From Methanolobus sp. WCC4 (GTDB lineage: Archaea > Halobacteriota > Methanosarcinia > Methanosarcinales > Methanosarcinaceae), in contig NZ_CP150629.1 in the NCBI RefSeq assembly GCF_038022665.1, positions 1,284,480 through 1,348,479 of the forward strand: 64,000 nt of DNA. The letters are read 5' to 3'. The notes beneath the pieces are model-generated. The model made no database searches. It saw only the letters and a program-made list of their open reading frames with translations, and had not been told where the DNA came from. Below are positions 53,605 to 62,652 of the stretch, one piece after another. The translations under genes and the position numbers were made by a program. Within the stretch, counting starts at the first letter, position 1; each line of letters opens with the position of its first letter.

Positions 53605-53797
53605 GTTTTTACCTCTGGTAAATGTGAATTGTGTTAACTATCATGTATGCCGCGAATAATGGTTGATTGTATTATTAACATTTCGTCTTGAACGTTGTTC
53701 AGGTACTATGTTATCTAATTAGCTCCATATCAATAAATATAGGACTCCACCAAAAATATAATAGATCCTATGCTATATTGTAATTGGGAGGTTTTTC

Positions 53798-54478
53798 ATG
53801 GTCGGATCAACATCTGTCATTCCAGTACCGCTGAAAATGACTACTGCTTTCCTCGTGAAAGGGGAAGGGATCATTTTGGTAGATTCAGGTTTTCCGGAAA
53901 GCGAGGATACAATTATTGGAAAACTTGATGAGTTGGACATTGCGCCTGAAGAAGTTAGTCTCATTGTTCTGACACATGCTCATCCCGACCATGCAGGAAG
54001 TGCTTCTGCCTTGCGTGAAAGAACAGGTGCAAAGGTTCTGATACACCGTCTTGATGCAGATAAACTACGTAATGGAACACAGGGAGAATTGAATTCGATA
54101 AGGTTTGTTGGAAGAATAATGAAACCGTTCTTTGAACGAGAGAAAATGAATAAATTCCCCCCAGTTGAACCCGATATCATCATTGGCAGTACTTTTGATC
54201 TTAGTGATTATGGAATAAAAGGGGAAGTTATCCACACACCTGGCCATACACCCGGTTCGGTTTCCGTCATTCTCGAGAATGGTGATGCTATCGTAGGTGA
54301 TCTGATAGTTCCGTCGTTACTTTCGAATAAACCGAATTTCCCATTCTGGGCCGATGACCGAAGTGCGCTAAAGAAGAGCATCCAGAAAGTTGTGAGCTAT
54401 AGACCTGAAAGGGTCTATATTGCACATTTCGGGGGACCTTATAGTTCATCAGAACTAAAAGCAAAGTTCCGTGTATAG
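53798..54478 (+). CDS. Metallo-beta-lactamase fold hydrolase
   Basis: A 226-residue metallo-beta-lactamase-fold protein with the metal site THAHPDHAG, then HTPGHTPGS, the bridging Asp in VGDLIV and the last His in IAHFGG. Such proteins include glyoxalase II-like thioesterases and many uncharacterised hydrolases, so the substrate is open. GGGAGG precedes the ATG and an AT-rich promoter (AAAAATATAATAG) lies near 53753. Confidence 0.85.
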   Translation: MVGSTSVIPVPLKMTTAFLVKGEGIILVDSGFPESEDTIIGKLDELDIAPEEVSLIVLTHAHPDHAGSASALRERTGAKVLIHRLDADKLRNGTQGELNSIRFVGRIMKPFFEREKMNKFPPVEPDIIIGSTFDLSDYGIKGEVIHTPGHTPGSVSVILENGDAIVGDLIVPSLLSNKPNFPFWADDRSALKKSIQKVVSYRPERVYIAHFGGPYSSSELKAKFRV

Positions 54479-54500
54479 ATCTTAATCGACATTCTATAAC

Positions 54501-55781
54501 TTACAGATTCCCTCTCAACCTCTCAGCATGTAGTATGCTCCTGATGGCGAATTGCAGAGCAGCCTTTCTCATGCTGCATTTCTCATCCGTACAGATCCTA
54601 TGGGTATTTGCAAAGGCAGTGGTCATTGTATATTTGAGCCTTTCCAGCACCTTTTCCTCTTTCCAGTAATCCTGGTTAAGGTTCTGGATCCATTCGAAAT
54701 AACTCACCACAACTCCACCTGCATTTGCCAGGATGTCAGGTATGACCAGGACATCCATATCTGTCAGGAATCTGCTTGCCTCAAGGGTGGTAGGTGCGTT
54801 TGCAAGTTCCAATACTATCTTTGCCTTAATATCTGCTGAATTATCTTTATCTATCTGTTTTGAGAGTGCGGCAGGTATAAGGATGTCACAATCAGAGACC
54901 AGGAGTTCCTCGTTGGTTATTTGCGTCGTATCGGGGAAGTCAAGTACAGAACCGGTACGTCTTTTGTGCTCGATGAGCTTTGGAATGTCAATGCCGTTCA
55001 CATTACTGATACCGCCACTGGAATCACTGATGGCGCATATGCGGTATCCTTTTTCATGAAGGATCTTTGCAGCATTCTTTCCAACATTTCCGAATCCCTG
55101 AATGGCCACACAGGGTGAATCTATATCATGTTCAATGGTCTGCAGGGCTTCTTCAAGCACATAGACCCCCCCAAGTGCCGTGGAGATGTTCCTTACCTGA
55201 CTGCCACCCAGTTCGATCGGTTTACCGGTGACTATTGCGGGAACATGCCTGCCTTTTATCCTTTCGAACTCATCCAGTATCCAGACCATGACATTCTCAT
55301 CGGTGTAGGCATCCGGCGCAGGTATATCCTTAAAAGGTCCCATGATGTCCGATATCTCACGGATATAGGCTCTTGTTATGCGTTCAAGTTCTCCCCTGCT
55401 TATCTTTTTCGTATCAACGATGATACCGCCCTTTGCTCCTCCAAAGGGTATGTTCACAAGGGCACATTTGATAGCCATCAGAAAAGCCAGGTTCTTAAGA
55501 CCTTCCAGTTCAATTCTGGGATGATATCTGATCCCTCCTTTTGTAGGTCCACGGGCATCATTGTACTGGACCCGGTGACCAATGAACATCTTTGTTTCTC
55601 CCGAATCCATACGAACCGGGAAATGAACTGTGAATGAACGCTTCGGCATGTCGAGCAGATCGATCTCTTCCTGTGAAAGGACAAGTGTCTCGTAGACATT
55701 CTCCAATTCCATCATGCACAGGTTGCATGTATTCATGCTGTCAAAATGAATTCTCTCGATATTGTTCGTTATCACCATCAT
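54501..55781 (-). CDS. gdhA: Glutamate dehydrogenase
   Basis: A 426-residue Glu/Leu/Phe/Val dehydrogenase family enzyme. The catalytic lysine is in GGAKGGIIVD, the ammonia/substrate region is KGGIRYHP, and the NAD(P)-binding motif is GFGNVGKNAAKILHE. It links 2-oxoglutarate and ammonium to glutamate. There are two adjacent ATG codons at the start, the second at a better distance from AGGGG. An N-terminal CNLCMM pair is unusual for the family. Confidence 0.9.
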   Translation of the reverse strand: MMVITNNIERIHFDSMNTCNLCMMELENVYETLVLSQEEIDLLDMPKRSFTVHFPVRMDSGETKMFIGHRVQYNDARGPTKGGIRYHPRIELEGLKNLAFLMAIKCALVNIPFGGAKGGIIVDTKKISRGELERITRAYIREISDIMGPFKDIPAPDAYTDENVMVWILDEFERIKGRHVPAIVTGKPIELGGSQVRNISTALGGVYVLEEALQTIEHDIDSPCVAIQGFGNVGKNAAKILHEKGYRICAISDSSGGISNVNGIDIPKLIEHKRRTGSVLDFPDTTQITNEELLVSDCDILIPAALSKQIDKDNSADIKAKIVLELANAPTTLEASRFLTDMDVLVIPDILANAGGVVVSYFEWIQNLNQDYWKEEKVLERLKYTMTTAFANTHRICTDEKCSMRKAALQFAIRSILHAERLRGNL

Positions 55782-55973
55782 TACCCCTTTGGATTACCTA
55801 TTTGATGTTCTCATGCTAATGTACTAAAAGATATCGTAAAGATGTCTTCTATTGGCAGGCTTTTGTGATACATGCCTGTGTCTTTCAAAACTCAAAGACT
55901 ATATACTATCAACACAAACAGTTTAAATAACCATAGATTCAACCCTGTGGAAAACAAATGTGGAGGTAAATTC

Positions 55974-56180
55974 ATGAACTGTCTTGTTTGTGGTATTGAA
56001 AGTGAAACGAAGTATTGTAATGAGTGCGGAAAAGTAATGGATGAGGTCATCAGGACCGTCGGGGAGAAACGCTGGAATTCAATGGATGATTGTTCTTTCA
56101 TTTATCCTATGGTACTCAGGGTTGCCAGAGGTGAGCTTACCGTTCATGACATAATCCAGGCACTGGATGTTGAGGACTGA
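55974..56180 (+). CDS. Small zinc-ribbon protein
   Basis: A 68-residue protein starting at the ATG 55974 with TGGAGGT upstream; a longer frame from 55872 would cover noncoding AT-rich sequence. The N-terminus is a zinc ribbon (CLVCG, then YCNECGK), and the rest is short, soluble and likely helical. No named family is evident. Small ribbons of this kind often act as adaptors in nucleic-acid or protein complexes. Confidence 0.65.
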   Translation: MNCLVCGIESETKYCNECGKVMDEVIRTVGEKRWNSMDDCSFIYPMVLRVARGELTVHDIIQALDVED

Positions 56181-56248
56181 CCAAAGTCCTCTTAAATTTG
56201 TTTTTTGTATTATCCCAATACTGTTCTCTATTAATGTTCTACATGATA

Positions 56249-56590
56249 CTATGGGAAAATACCTGCAAGGATACCAGATTGTATAAGATACATGTAGGTG
56301 ATCGTCCCGGTGAAAATGCTTAGCAGGGCGTTCCCTTTCCAGATATGTAGTATTGCGACTATCAGGATACAAAGGATCTCAGGCAGCCCGTAAGGTGCTA
56401 TCTCCCATGTAATATCTTTCAGGCAATATATCACAAGCAACACCATTATCATAGGTGGGAAATCCCTTTCTATCACTTTCAGGAATTGAGGTTGCTTTCT
56501 TTCCCTGAAGAACAGAAAAGGCAATGCTCTTGTAAAGGCAGTGATGGTTGCAGCGATCAGGATAACCGGAAGTAGATTCTCAGATGTCAT
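56249..56590 (-). CDS. azlD: AzlD-type branched-chain amino acid exporter subunit
   Basis: A 113-residue protein with about four membrane segments, matching AzlD, the small partner of AzlC in branched-chain amino acid export. The ATG at 56590 has GAGGTG eight bases upstream and overlaps the azlC end by 11 bp. The proximity to azlC and the shared direction make a two-gene operon certain. Confidence 0.88.
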   Translation of the reverse strand: MTSENLLPVILIAATITAFTRALPFLFFRERKQPQFLKVIERDFPPMIMVLLVIYCLKDITWEIAPYGLPEILCILIVAILHIWKGNALLSIFTGTITYMYLIQSGILAGIFP

Positions 56591-57275
56591 TCTTCTGCAC
56601 CTCATCATATATCAATAAAAGGAAGGTTCCTGTAATTATCGAGATCAGCAGCATGTTCTGGCTTCCTGCAAATACCATGGAGAGCAGGCCGGCGGTCAGG
56701 GCCGCAATAAATGGGAACCTGGTCCCTGAATTGCGATACTGCTCAATGCTCAGTACGACAAAAAGGGCAGTAAGTGCAAACTCCAGCCCGGTCAGGTTCA
56801 TCTCAATGAACTGGCCAAGCAAAGCGCCGATCACTGAACCTATGAGCCAGTATGCATGGTTAAGACCTGCTATGCAGGCATAGAATCTCGATGCAGATGT
56901 ACCAGTGGGGACCTTTGCCCCGGTTATAAGTGCGTATGTTTCATCCGTAAGGGCAAATATCAGGTATGATCTTATCTTTCCTGCATTTGCAAACCTGTTG
57001 AGAAGCGACAGTCCGAAAAATGAGTGTCTCAGGTTCAGGAATAACAGTGTAAGCACGATCTCGGTCACACCTGATCCTGCAACTACCAGCGCGATCGTAA
57101 TGAACTGCGTAGCAGCGGAGTATATGAGCAGTCCCATCATAAAGGAATAGGCCCAGTGAAAACCATACTGACCGGCAAACAGTCCAAAGGCTATACCTAT
57201 CGGTATGTATCCGAACATAACCGGGATGGTCATCCTGAATCCTTCCATAGGTATGCTTTTCTGCAGGCCTTTCAT
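56580..57275 (-). CDS. azlC: AzlC-type branched-chain amino acid exporter
   Basis: A 231-residue membrane protein of the AzlC/LIV-E family: an early GYIPIGIAFGLFAGQYGF segment, a conserved LNLRHSFFGLSL stretch and about six further hydrophobic segments. With AzlD it exports branched-chain amino acids (or toxic analogues). The ATG at 57275 is used; the codon just before is GTG. Confidence 0.9.
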   Translation of the reverse strand: MKGLQKSIPMEGFRMTIPVMFGYIPIGIAFGLFAGQYGFHWAYSFMMGLLIYSAATQFITIALVVAGSGVTEIVLTLLFLNLRHSFFGLSLLNRFANAGKIRSYLIFALTDETYALITGAKVPTGTSASRFYACIAGLNHAYWLIGSVIGALLGQFIEMNLTGLEFALTALFVVLSIEQYRNSGTRFPFIAALTAGLLSMVFAGSQNMLLISIITGTFLLLIYDEVQKNDI

Positions 57276-57368
57276 CACAATACGAAGATCATTTCTCTAC
57301 TTTAGTTCTATTATACAGGCAAGATCGGCGCAATATAGTTTAAATAGAAAGCAGGTGATCTATGTCCA

Positions 57369-57920
57369 ATGATATCTGACATCCTTATTCCTTTCCTGCT
57401 TGTAGGACTGGCCGAGCTGGGTGATAAGACCCAGCTTGCGGTACTCGTCCTTTCCACGAAGACAAGAAAATATTCAGCACTTCTTGCCGGTGTGATGCTG
57501 GCATTCATAATTACCGATGGTCTTGCGATACTTCTGGGCAATCTTATAGCCAACAGGATCCCTATGGACTATGTCCGCATTGGAGCAGGCATATTGTTCA
57601 TTATTTTCGGTCTGACAACTCTGCTGAACAGGGAAGAGGATGACGATGACGGTTCATATGAACTTAAAAGTCCGTTCATTTCAGGTTTTGGCCTTATTCT
57701 TGTGTCTGAGATGGGTGACAAGACCCAGCTTGCATCAGCGCTCTTTGCCACGCAGTATGAACCGATATTCGTATTCATAGGTGTGATATTGGCATTGTTC
57801 CTTCTCTCCTCCATGGCTGTATATGTTGGAAAGGCTCTCATGGAAAGGATGAACAAAAGGACCATCTCAACTGCTGCAGGTATACTGTTCATCGTTATCG
57901 GTGCTTCGTTCTTCATTTGA
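57369..57920 (+). CDS. GDT1/TMEM165 (UPF0016) family cation transporter
   Basis: A 183-residue membrane protein with two copies of the signature ExGDKTQ (ELGDKTQ at about 16-22 and EMGDKTQ at about 117-123), one in each half. Members move calcium, manganese or protons across membranes. It is divergent from azlC with only 93 bp between them. Confidence 0.93.
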   Translation: MISDILIPFLLVGLAELGDKTQLAVLVLSTKTRKYSALLAGVMLAFIITDGLAILLGNLIANRIPMDYVRIGAGILFIIFGLTTLLNREEDDDDGSYELKSPFISGFGLILVSEMGDKTQLASALFATQYEPIFVFIGVILALFLLSSMAVYVGKALMERMNKRTISTAAGILFIVIGASFFI

Positions 57921-58006
57921 GGTACCGCTATAATACCCTTATTTTCAGCAGTTAAAACAAATATTAATAAATCAGTAGTTTCTACTTTAATCAGGGAGGT
58001 TTTATC

Positions 58007-58225
58007 ATAGTACATATACTAAGATGCAGGGATCTTGGATTTAACGATGACTTCATTGTCATTGATGCTGATCCTAAAAAAGCAAAAGAAAGAATGATAG
58101 AACATGTGAAGACCGAACACAAGGATGAGTTCGATGAACTATCCGAGTTCCATCAGGATGAGATCATCTCAAAAGTAGACTACCTTCTCAACCGTGGCTG
58201 CGGCTGTGGAGTACTTAAACTTTAG
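58007..58225 (+). CDS. DUF1059 small protein, apparently with an AUA start codon
   Basis: A 72-codon gene whose product starts (M)VHILRCRDLGFNDDF and matches the DUF1059 family. GGGAGG (57994-57999) lies seven bases before an ATA codon. The frame upstream to the TAA at 57968 contains no ATG, GTG or TTG, and family members usually begin M[VI]xxLRC, so the ATA at 58007 is at exactly the expected place. The C-terminus ends in CGCGVLKL. The function is unknown. Confidence 0.7.
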   Translation: MVHILRCRDLGFNDDFIVIDADPKKAKERMIEHVKTEHKDEFDELSEFHQDEIISKVDYLLNRGCGCGVLKL

Positions 58226-58235
58226 GCCAACGATC

Positions 58236-58481
58236 TTATTTTTCATTCTTCATTGGTTCGCCTTTCCTGTTCCTGGCAAAGATGTATATCATTGTCAGTA
58301 TGAGGGGCAAACCAATACCCAACAATATCGCGCCGTATCCACGTTCTGATGCATCTATGCCGTTAGCCCTGAGCATCTCACTTTCGGTTTCAGATACTAC
58401 TCCGGCGAACAGGAACAAAAGCAATATTGTAAGTAAAGAGATACCAGTGATAAGGTATCGATTATATTTCATACCTGCCAT
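58236..58481 (-). CDS. Small two-membrane-segment protein
   Basis: An 81-residue protein with two membrane segments (about 9-29 and 48-68) and a basic C-terminal tail (RNRKGEPMKNEK). The loop between them (SETESEMLRANGIDASERG) is polar. It converges on the DUF1059 gene with 10 bp between stops. The start could also be at 58472. No family is recognised. Confidence 0.6.
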   Translation of the reverse strand: MAGMKYNRYLITGISLLTILLLFLFAGVVSETESEMLRANGIDASERGYGAILLGIGLPLILTMIYIFARNRKGEPMKNEK

Positions 58482-58627
58482 TATAATGCTTTTATTCTAT
58501 CATTGATAAATGTTATTATGTGCATCCAAGTATTTCTAACTGATATCTTCTCTTTAAGGGTTATGTAAATTCAACTGTCTTGCTGTTCGATCATCACAAG
58601 ATATATATCAGTTGAATATCCTGTCAG

Positions 58628-59019
58628 TGGTTGAGAGAGGAAGGACGGCCGCCGGGTCTTTGACCTGAGGAAAGTCTCCCCACCTTCTAAACACACGAAT
58701 ACCTGTGAAGGGTATCGGGCGAGAGCCCGGGCAGTTGCTTTGCAACTCATGCAGTTCGCTGCATGCTGGCACAGAAACGATACCGTACCATGTTAATGCA
58801 ATGATGCTGAAAGGCTGAGGTCGCATGGATCGCGGATGGAACGGCGAATCCTCGTGGGTGCAAGTCAGTAGTAGGGGTCGATGGTTGTTTAGACCATTCC
58901 TGAAGTTTATGTACGCGTAGCCGAATGCCGTCAATGCAGCTCTTCGGAGCGCATCATCCTGCCAGGCGGGATGAATGTATTGCATCAACAGAAGGGAGCT
59001 TACTCTCCTCACTCAACAC
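58628..59019 (+). ncRNA. rnpB: RNase P RNA (archaeal type A)
   Basis: The catalytic RNA that removes tRNA 5' leaders. The 5' and 3' ends pair as helix P1 (GTTGAG-A-GAGGA at 58630-58641 with TCCTC-A-CTCAAC at 59006-59017). The conserved cores GAGGAAAGTCTCCCC, GGTGCAAGTC and ACAGAAGGGAGCTTAC are present in the right order. The ends are approximate by a few bases. Confidence 0.95.
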
Positions 59020-59030
59020 ACTCTTATTTT

Positions 59031-59657
59031 TTACTTACTGGAAAGCATGTCCAGTGTTTCAATTACCTTCTCATACTCGACTTCTGTATTGAAACATCCG
59101 TCATTGAGCATTGGAATCCCATATGTGATCAGGTTCTTACCCTTTAGTCCCATCATGACCTTGTTCAGTTCATAGTCACAGGCGATCAAAAGAGCTGCAT
59201 CATAGTCCTTTTCCTTTATGACATGTTTTACGAATGAGGATCCTGTCACAATGTAAAGGTCGTATCCGTATTTTGGTGCATCCCTTTTAAGTTCGGTGAA
59301 GATGCATTTTCCACAGGCTACACACTGTATCCCTGTCTTTTTGGAAGATGCCGGACAATCCATGGAACGCATACAATGAGGAGCTATTATCATGCGTTTT
59401 GTGGTCTTTCTGAAGTCGTTCCTATTGGAGATGTTCTTCAGGGACACCATCCATTTATCGAGAATGCGTGGGTCTGAGAACTTATAGAAGAAGTACTTCA
59501 GGGGCATGTAGAAAAAGTCAAGAATGGCTGCAAAGAACCCTGCAAGCCATACATGCCTGCTAAGGCTGATGCGACTGACAGTGAGTGCAATGAGTGCCAG
59601 AAGTATGGAGAAAAGGATCACTAAAGTAACGATAATTCCAATGGTCCTATACATCAC
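59031..59657 (-). CDS. DUF116 family membrane-anchored Cys-rich protein (copy 1)
   Basis: A 208-residue protein with two N-terminal membrane segments and a Cys-rich cytoplasmic part: HCMRSMDCPASSKKTGIQCVACGKC, then CDYELNKVMMG and NDGCFNTEV. This matches DUF116. The cysteines could hold an iron-sulfur cluster. It overlaps the related gene upstream by 11 bp. The function is unknown. Confidence 0.85.
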   Translation of the reverse strand: MMYRTIGIIVTLVILFSILLALIALTVSRISLSRHVWLAGFFAAILDFFYMPLKYFFYKFSDPRILDKWMVSLKNISNRNDFRKTTKRMIIAPHCMRSMDCPASSKKTGIQCVACGKCIFTELKRDAPKYGYDLYIVTGSSFVKHVIKEKDYDAALLIACDYELNKVMMGLKGKNLITYGIPMLNDGCFNTEVEYEKVIETLDMLSSK

Positions 59658-60285
59658 ATTCCTCCATCTTCCTTATGACCTCGTCGACATCTACCCTTGT
59701 ATTGTAACATCCATCCTGCAAAAGGGATACTCCCTGTACTATCATGAAAGGTGATGCGCCCTGCATGGATTCTGCTAGCTCCGGGTAACATGCCACTCCT
59801 ATACAGCTCTCCGGGCGGTGAGCTTTGATTATCTTCTTGACGAAACTTCCTCCGGGTATTACATATACCTGGAAATCCCTTTTGCTGGCAGCTTCACATA
59901 TCTTTCCGATGTCACAGAGTCCGCAGAGTTTGCATTCGTACCCAATGACCGGGTCACAGCGTGCTTTGCAATTTGGATGCCTGAGACACTGTGGGAGAAA
60001 TATCACTCTTCCGTTCTTTATCTTCTTGAATCCCTCAAGCATCACCGCATTACGCACCTCTACAAGTATCTCATCAACAAGTGTGTCCTTGATGCCAAAC
60101 ACCCTGCATATCCATTTAGCGGGGCCGTAGAACAGATAGAGTATGAAAAGGACGAAATTAGGGAACAATATCCTGTGCTTTCTGAAACTGTATGCACCAA
60201 GTAACAATGCTGCTCCAAGTACTATCAGTGCAGCCAGTGCAAGCACTATGAAGACCTTGCCAAATAATTCGTAAGGAATTTGCAT
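59647..60285 (-). CDS. DUF116 family membrane-anchored Cys-rich protein (copy 2)
   Basis: A 212-residue paralogue of the next gene, with one or two N-terminal membrane segments followed by CLRHPNCKARCDPVIGYECKLCGLCDIG and CYPELAE/QDGCYNTR motifs. The ATG at 60285 fits a TATA-like AATTTAATATAC near 60308-60322. A TTG at 60306 would lie upstream of the expected transcript start. The pair is downstream of hdrED and may be a separate operon. Confidence 0.85.
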   Translation of the reverse strand: MQIPYELFGKVFIVLALAALIVLGAALLLGAYSFRKHRILFPNFVLFILYLFYGPAKWICRVFGIKDTLVDEILVEVRNAVMLEGFKKIKNGRVIFLPQCLRHPNCKARCDPVIGYECKLCGLCDIGKICEAASKRDFQVYVIPGGSFVKKIIKAHRPESCIGVACYPELAESMQGASPFMIVQGVSLLQDGCYNTRVDVDEVIRKMEECDV

Positions 60286-60324
60286 GGGAGAAGTAGATTG
60301 TATCAATTAGTATATTAAATTGCT

Positions 60325-60345
60325 CTAAAAAAGGAAAAAAGAAGA
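60325..60345 (-). terminator. T-rich terminator after hdrD
   Basis: On the minus strand TCTTCTTTTTTCCTTTTTTTAG follows the hdrD stop within about 12 bases, without a hairpin. Confidence 0.45.
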
Positions 60346-60355
60346 GTGATATGGA

Positions 60356-61600
60356 TCACTCTGGTGCGTCGCTGAGGTCAATTCCCATTGCTTCAGCGGT
60401 AAGGACAACGACGTCCTCAACTTCAAGTTCCTTTGCGCCAATGGCGTCCCTTCCGTCACTGAGGTTCCTCTTACAGAATGGGCAGGCACTTGAAAGGAGT
60501 TCTGCGTTGGTTGCAAGTGCATCTTCAACACGGGTTGAAGCAACACCGAGAGCAAGGTCAGGGATACCTGCCTTCACACCACCGCCAGCTCCACAGCAAC
60601 GCTGGTTCTCTTCGATCCTTTCCATCTCAACGAACTCGATTCCTGGAATTGCTTCAAGAACGGCTCTTGGTGGCTCAAAGTAACCTACGTGACGTCCAAG
60701 GTGGCATGGGTCGTGGTATGTGACCTTCTTGTCAATGGATTTCTCCCATTTGATCTCGTCTTTCTCGATGAGACCCTGAAGGAACTCTGTGATGTGCATT
60801 ACCTTGAATGGAAGTTCCTTTCCTGTGAGTCTTGGCCAGTCAACAAGTGATGCTCTGAAACATCCTGCACAAGCGTAAAGTACCAGCTTTGCACCCTTTG
60901 CCTTGATGTTATCGATGTTTGCCTGAGCGTTGATCTTTGCAGTGTCGTTGATGAAATACTGACCTGTCCTGATAAGTGCTGATCCACAGCATATCTCATC
61001 TTCGCCGAGCATTGTGAACTTGATGCCGAGCTTGTTAAGTACACGTGTGGTAGCAAGTGCGAGTTTCCTCTGCTTGAGTTCTGCGGTACATCCTCCGAAG
61101 TAAAGGATCTCTGCCTTGTCCTCGACCTTGATGTCCTCAGGGAACCAGTTGACCCTGTTAGCATTGTCTTCCATGTATGGGTTCTTGTACTCGCCGATGA
61201 GCTTGAGGAAAGCACCCTGCTTACCGAAAGGACCGTTTCCACGCTTTACAAGGTTTGCACGCATGGATTCCCAGAGTTCGACGGTGTTGATAGCTGATTC
61301 ACAGACTGTTGCACACATACCACAGGTGGTACATCCGTATACGTCATCCTTGAACTGCTCGATCTCTTCTTCTGGGATCTCCTTTGGACCGAAGAGCTTT
61401 GCACGAAGTCCGTAGGACTTGTTCATGTATTCTCTCCATCTGAGGATCTTATCCCTTGGTGCAAGTCCCGGGTCACGGCCGGATGCATCATAGGTTGGGC
61501 ACCATTCCACACATTCGCCACAGCGACTGCATGAGTCAAGCTCCATAAGCTGAACTGCTGTAAAGTTCTCTGTATTAATAGAAGGTTCACGTTTTGCCAT
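60356..61600 (-). CDS. hdrD: CoB-CoM heterodisulfide reductase subunit HdrD
   Basis: A 414-residue catalytic subunit that reduces the CoM-S-S-CoB heterodisulfide, the final electron sink of methanogenesis. It has two 4Fe-4S motifs ([12 protein letters not shown] and [11 protein letters not shown]) and two CCG-domain cysteine sets (CGGCTAELK..., EICCGSAL and HDPCHLGR..., RCCGAGGG) for the noncubane cluster. The ATG at 61600 has GGAGGAG at the correct distance, unlike the start 8 codons upstream, and lies 2 bp from the hdrE stop. Confidence 0.96.
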   Translation of the reverse strand: MAKREPSINTENFTAVQLMELDSCSRCGECVEWCPTYDASGRDPGLAPRDKILRWREYMNKSYGLRAKLFGPKEIPEEEIEQFKDDVYGCTTCGMCATVCESAINTVELWESMRANLVKRGNGPFGKQGAFLKLIGEYKNPYMEDNANRVNWFPEDIKVEDKAEILYFGGCTAELKQRKLALATTRVLNKLGIKFTMLGEDEICCGSALIRTGQYFINDTAKINAQANIDNIKAKGAKLVLYACAGCFRASLVDWPRLTGKELPFKVMHITEFLQGLIEKDEIKWEKSIDKKVTYHDPCHLGRHVGYFEPPRAVLEAIPGIEFVEMERIEENQRCCGAGGGVKAGIPDLALGVASTRVEDALATNAELLSSACPFCKRNLSDGRDAIGAKELEVEDVVVLTAEAMGIDLSDAPE

Positions 61601-61601
61601 T

Positions 61602-62396
61602 TTATTCTCCTCCCTTGTTTGCAAGGAGTGCGAGTGGTATTGCGATCATGTGGATATATTTACTGAATGGGATGTATGCGATACAGAACAGCAGTGAGAT
61701 CACAACGTGGAAAAGTGCTGCTGGTGGTGCATATTCGTAATGCATTCCAAGTCCCCAGAAGTTACCGTTCCTGATACCGTCTGCAACGAATCCTGAGATG
61801 GTGATAATGGTAAGTCCGATGAGAAGTATTGAGTCATAAGCAATGGTTGCTTCTCTTGCTTTGACAACGAACAATCTCCTGTATATTGCAATGATGATAC
61901 CAACAAGAAGGACGTAACTGAATATGTCGTTTGGTAGTGAGAGCATCTCTCTGAATATAACAGGTGTCAAGAAGGCCGGGAACTCGTGAATGCCCATAGC
62001 TTCTCCTGTCATGTGTATCATCTCTACTGCGAACATTGCGATCGACATTATACAAAGGGATGACCAGCCAACGAAAATAGTGAAGTGCATGAACCATCTG
62101 ACCGGGCTCCTTCTAAGGATCCTTCTCTGGAGCACTATGTCCATAACGAAGGTTTCCAGAACTGATTGGTTGTGAACATGGGCATGTTCGCTCATCTGGT
62201 ACATAAGCATTTTAGGGAAGGCAAGGATGCTTTTTGAAGGTGCATCTCCATACCCAGTGGAGCCCATACCCCACTTCTTTAAGTTTATATACATTCCTAT
62301 AATGAAAATACCAATTGACAGGTTAGCCATTATCATAACCTGCACAAATGTAAGTCTTAAGGCGTCAGACACACCTGCAAAATACTCCATAGCCAT
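61602..62396 (-). CDS. hdrE: CoB-CoM heterodisulfide reductase subunit HdrE (cytochrome b)
   Basis: A 264-residue membrane cytochrome b with five hydrophobic segments and several His residues in them (for example [12 protein letters not shown] and LFHVVISLL), which takes electrons from methanophenazine and passes them to HdrD. The presence of hdrED shows a cytochrome-containing methanogen. The ATG at 62396 has AGGAG about nine bases upstream. Confidence 0.95.
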   Translation of the reverse strand: MAMEYFAGVSDALRLTFVQVMIMANLSIGIFIIGMYINLKKWGMGSTGYGDAPSKSILAFPKMLMYQMSEHAHVHNQSVLETFVMDIVLQRRILRRSPVRWFMHFTIFVGWSSLCIMSIAMFAVEMIHMTGEAMGIHEFPAFLTPVIFREMLSLPNDIFSYVLLVGIIIAIYRRLFVVKAREATIAYDSILLIGLTIITISGFVADGIRNGNFWGLGMHYEYAPPAALFHVVISLLFCIAYIPFSKYIHMIAIPLALLANKGGE

Positions 62397-62420
62397 TTAC
62401 TTTTCTCCTGATGTTAATAT

Positions 62421-62467
62421 GAATATATAAATATTACAAGGGCTTAAATTATTTTACTTATAAGTAA
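62421..62467 (-). promoter_or_regulatory. hdrED promoter with perfect 14-bp palindrome
   Basis: TTACTTATAAGTAA (62454-62467) is a perfect palindrome. On the minus strand it lies upstream of a run AATATTTATATATTC (62421-62435) that contains a TATA box. The element could be an operator for hdrED, or it could bind a regulator shared with trmJ. Confidence 0.4.
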
Positions 62468-62548
62468 CCGGTTTGGTTTGCATGATTGTGGTCTCGATAT
62501 TATTTAAACATTTTCATTAATAAAATCTATATCAGGAGGCTTATTGTT

Positions 62549-62643
62549 ATGCCAAAATCCCACTGATACCATCATGAGGTCTGATTAAACTTATATTCCG
62601 TCACATACTTTAGGAGACAAAAAACAAAATGAGCGATCGGTAG
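62549..62643 (+). other. Two micro-ORFs with ribosome binding sites in the trmJ leader
   Basis: AGGAGG then ATGCCAAAATCCCACTGA (62549-62566, MPKSH) and AGGAGA then ATGAGCGATCGGTAG (62629-62643, MSDR). The trmJ ATG follows the second stop by 9 bases and has no ribosome binding site of its own, so ribosomes may reach it by re-initiation. Confidence 0.35.
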
Positions 62644-62652
62644 TATCATCAA

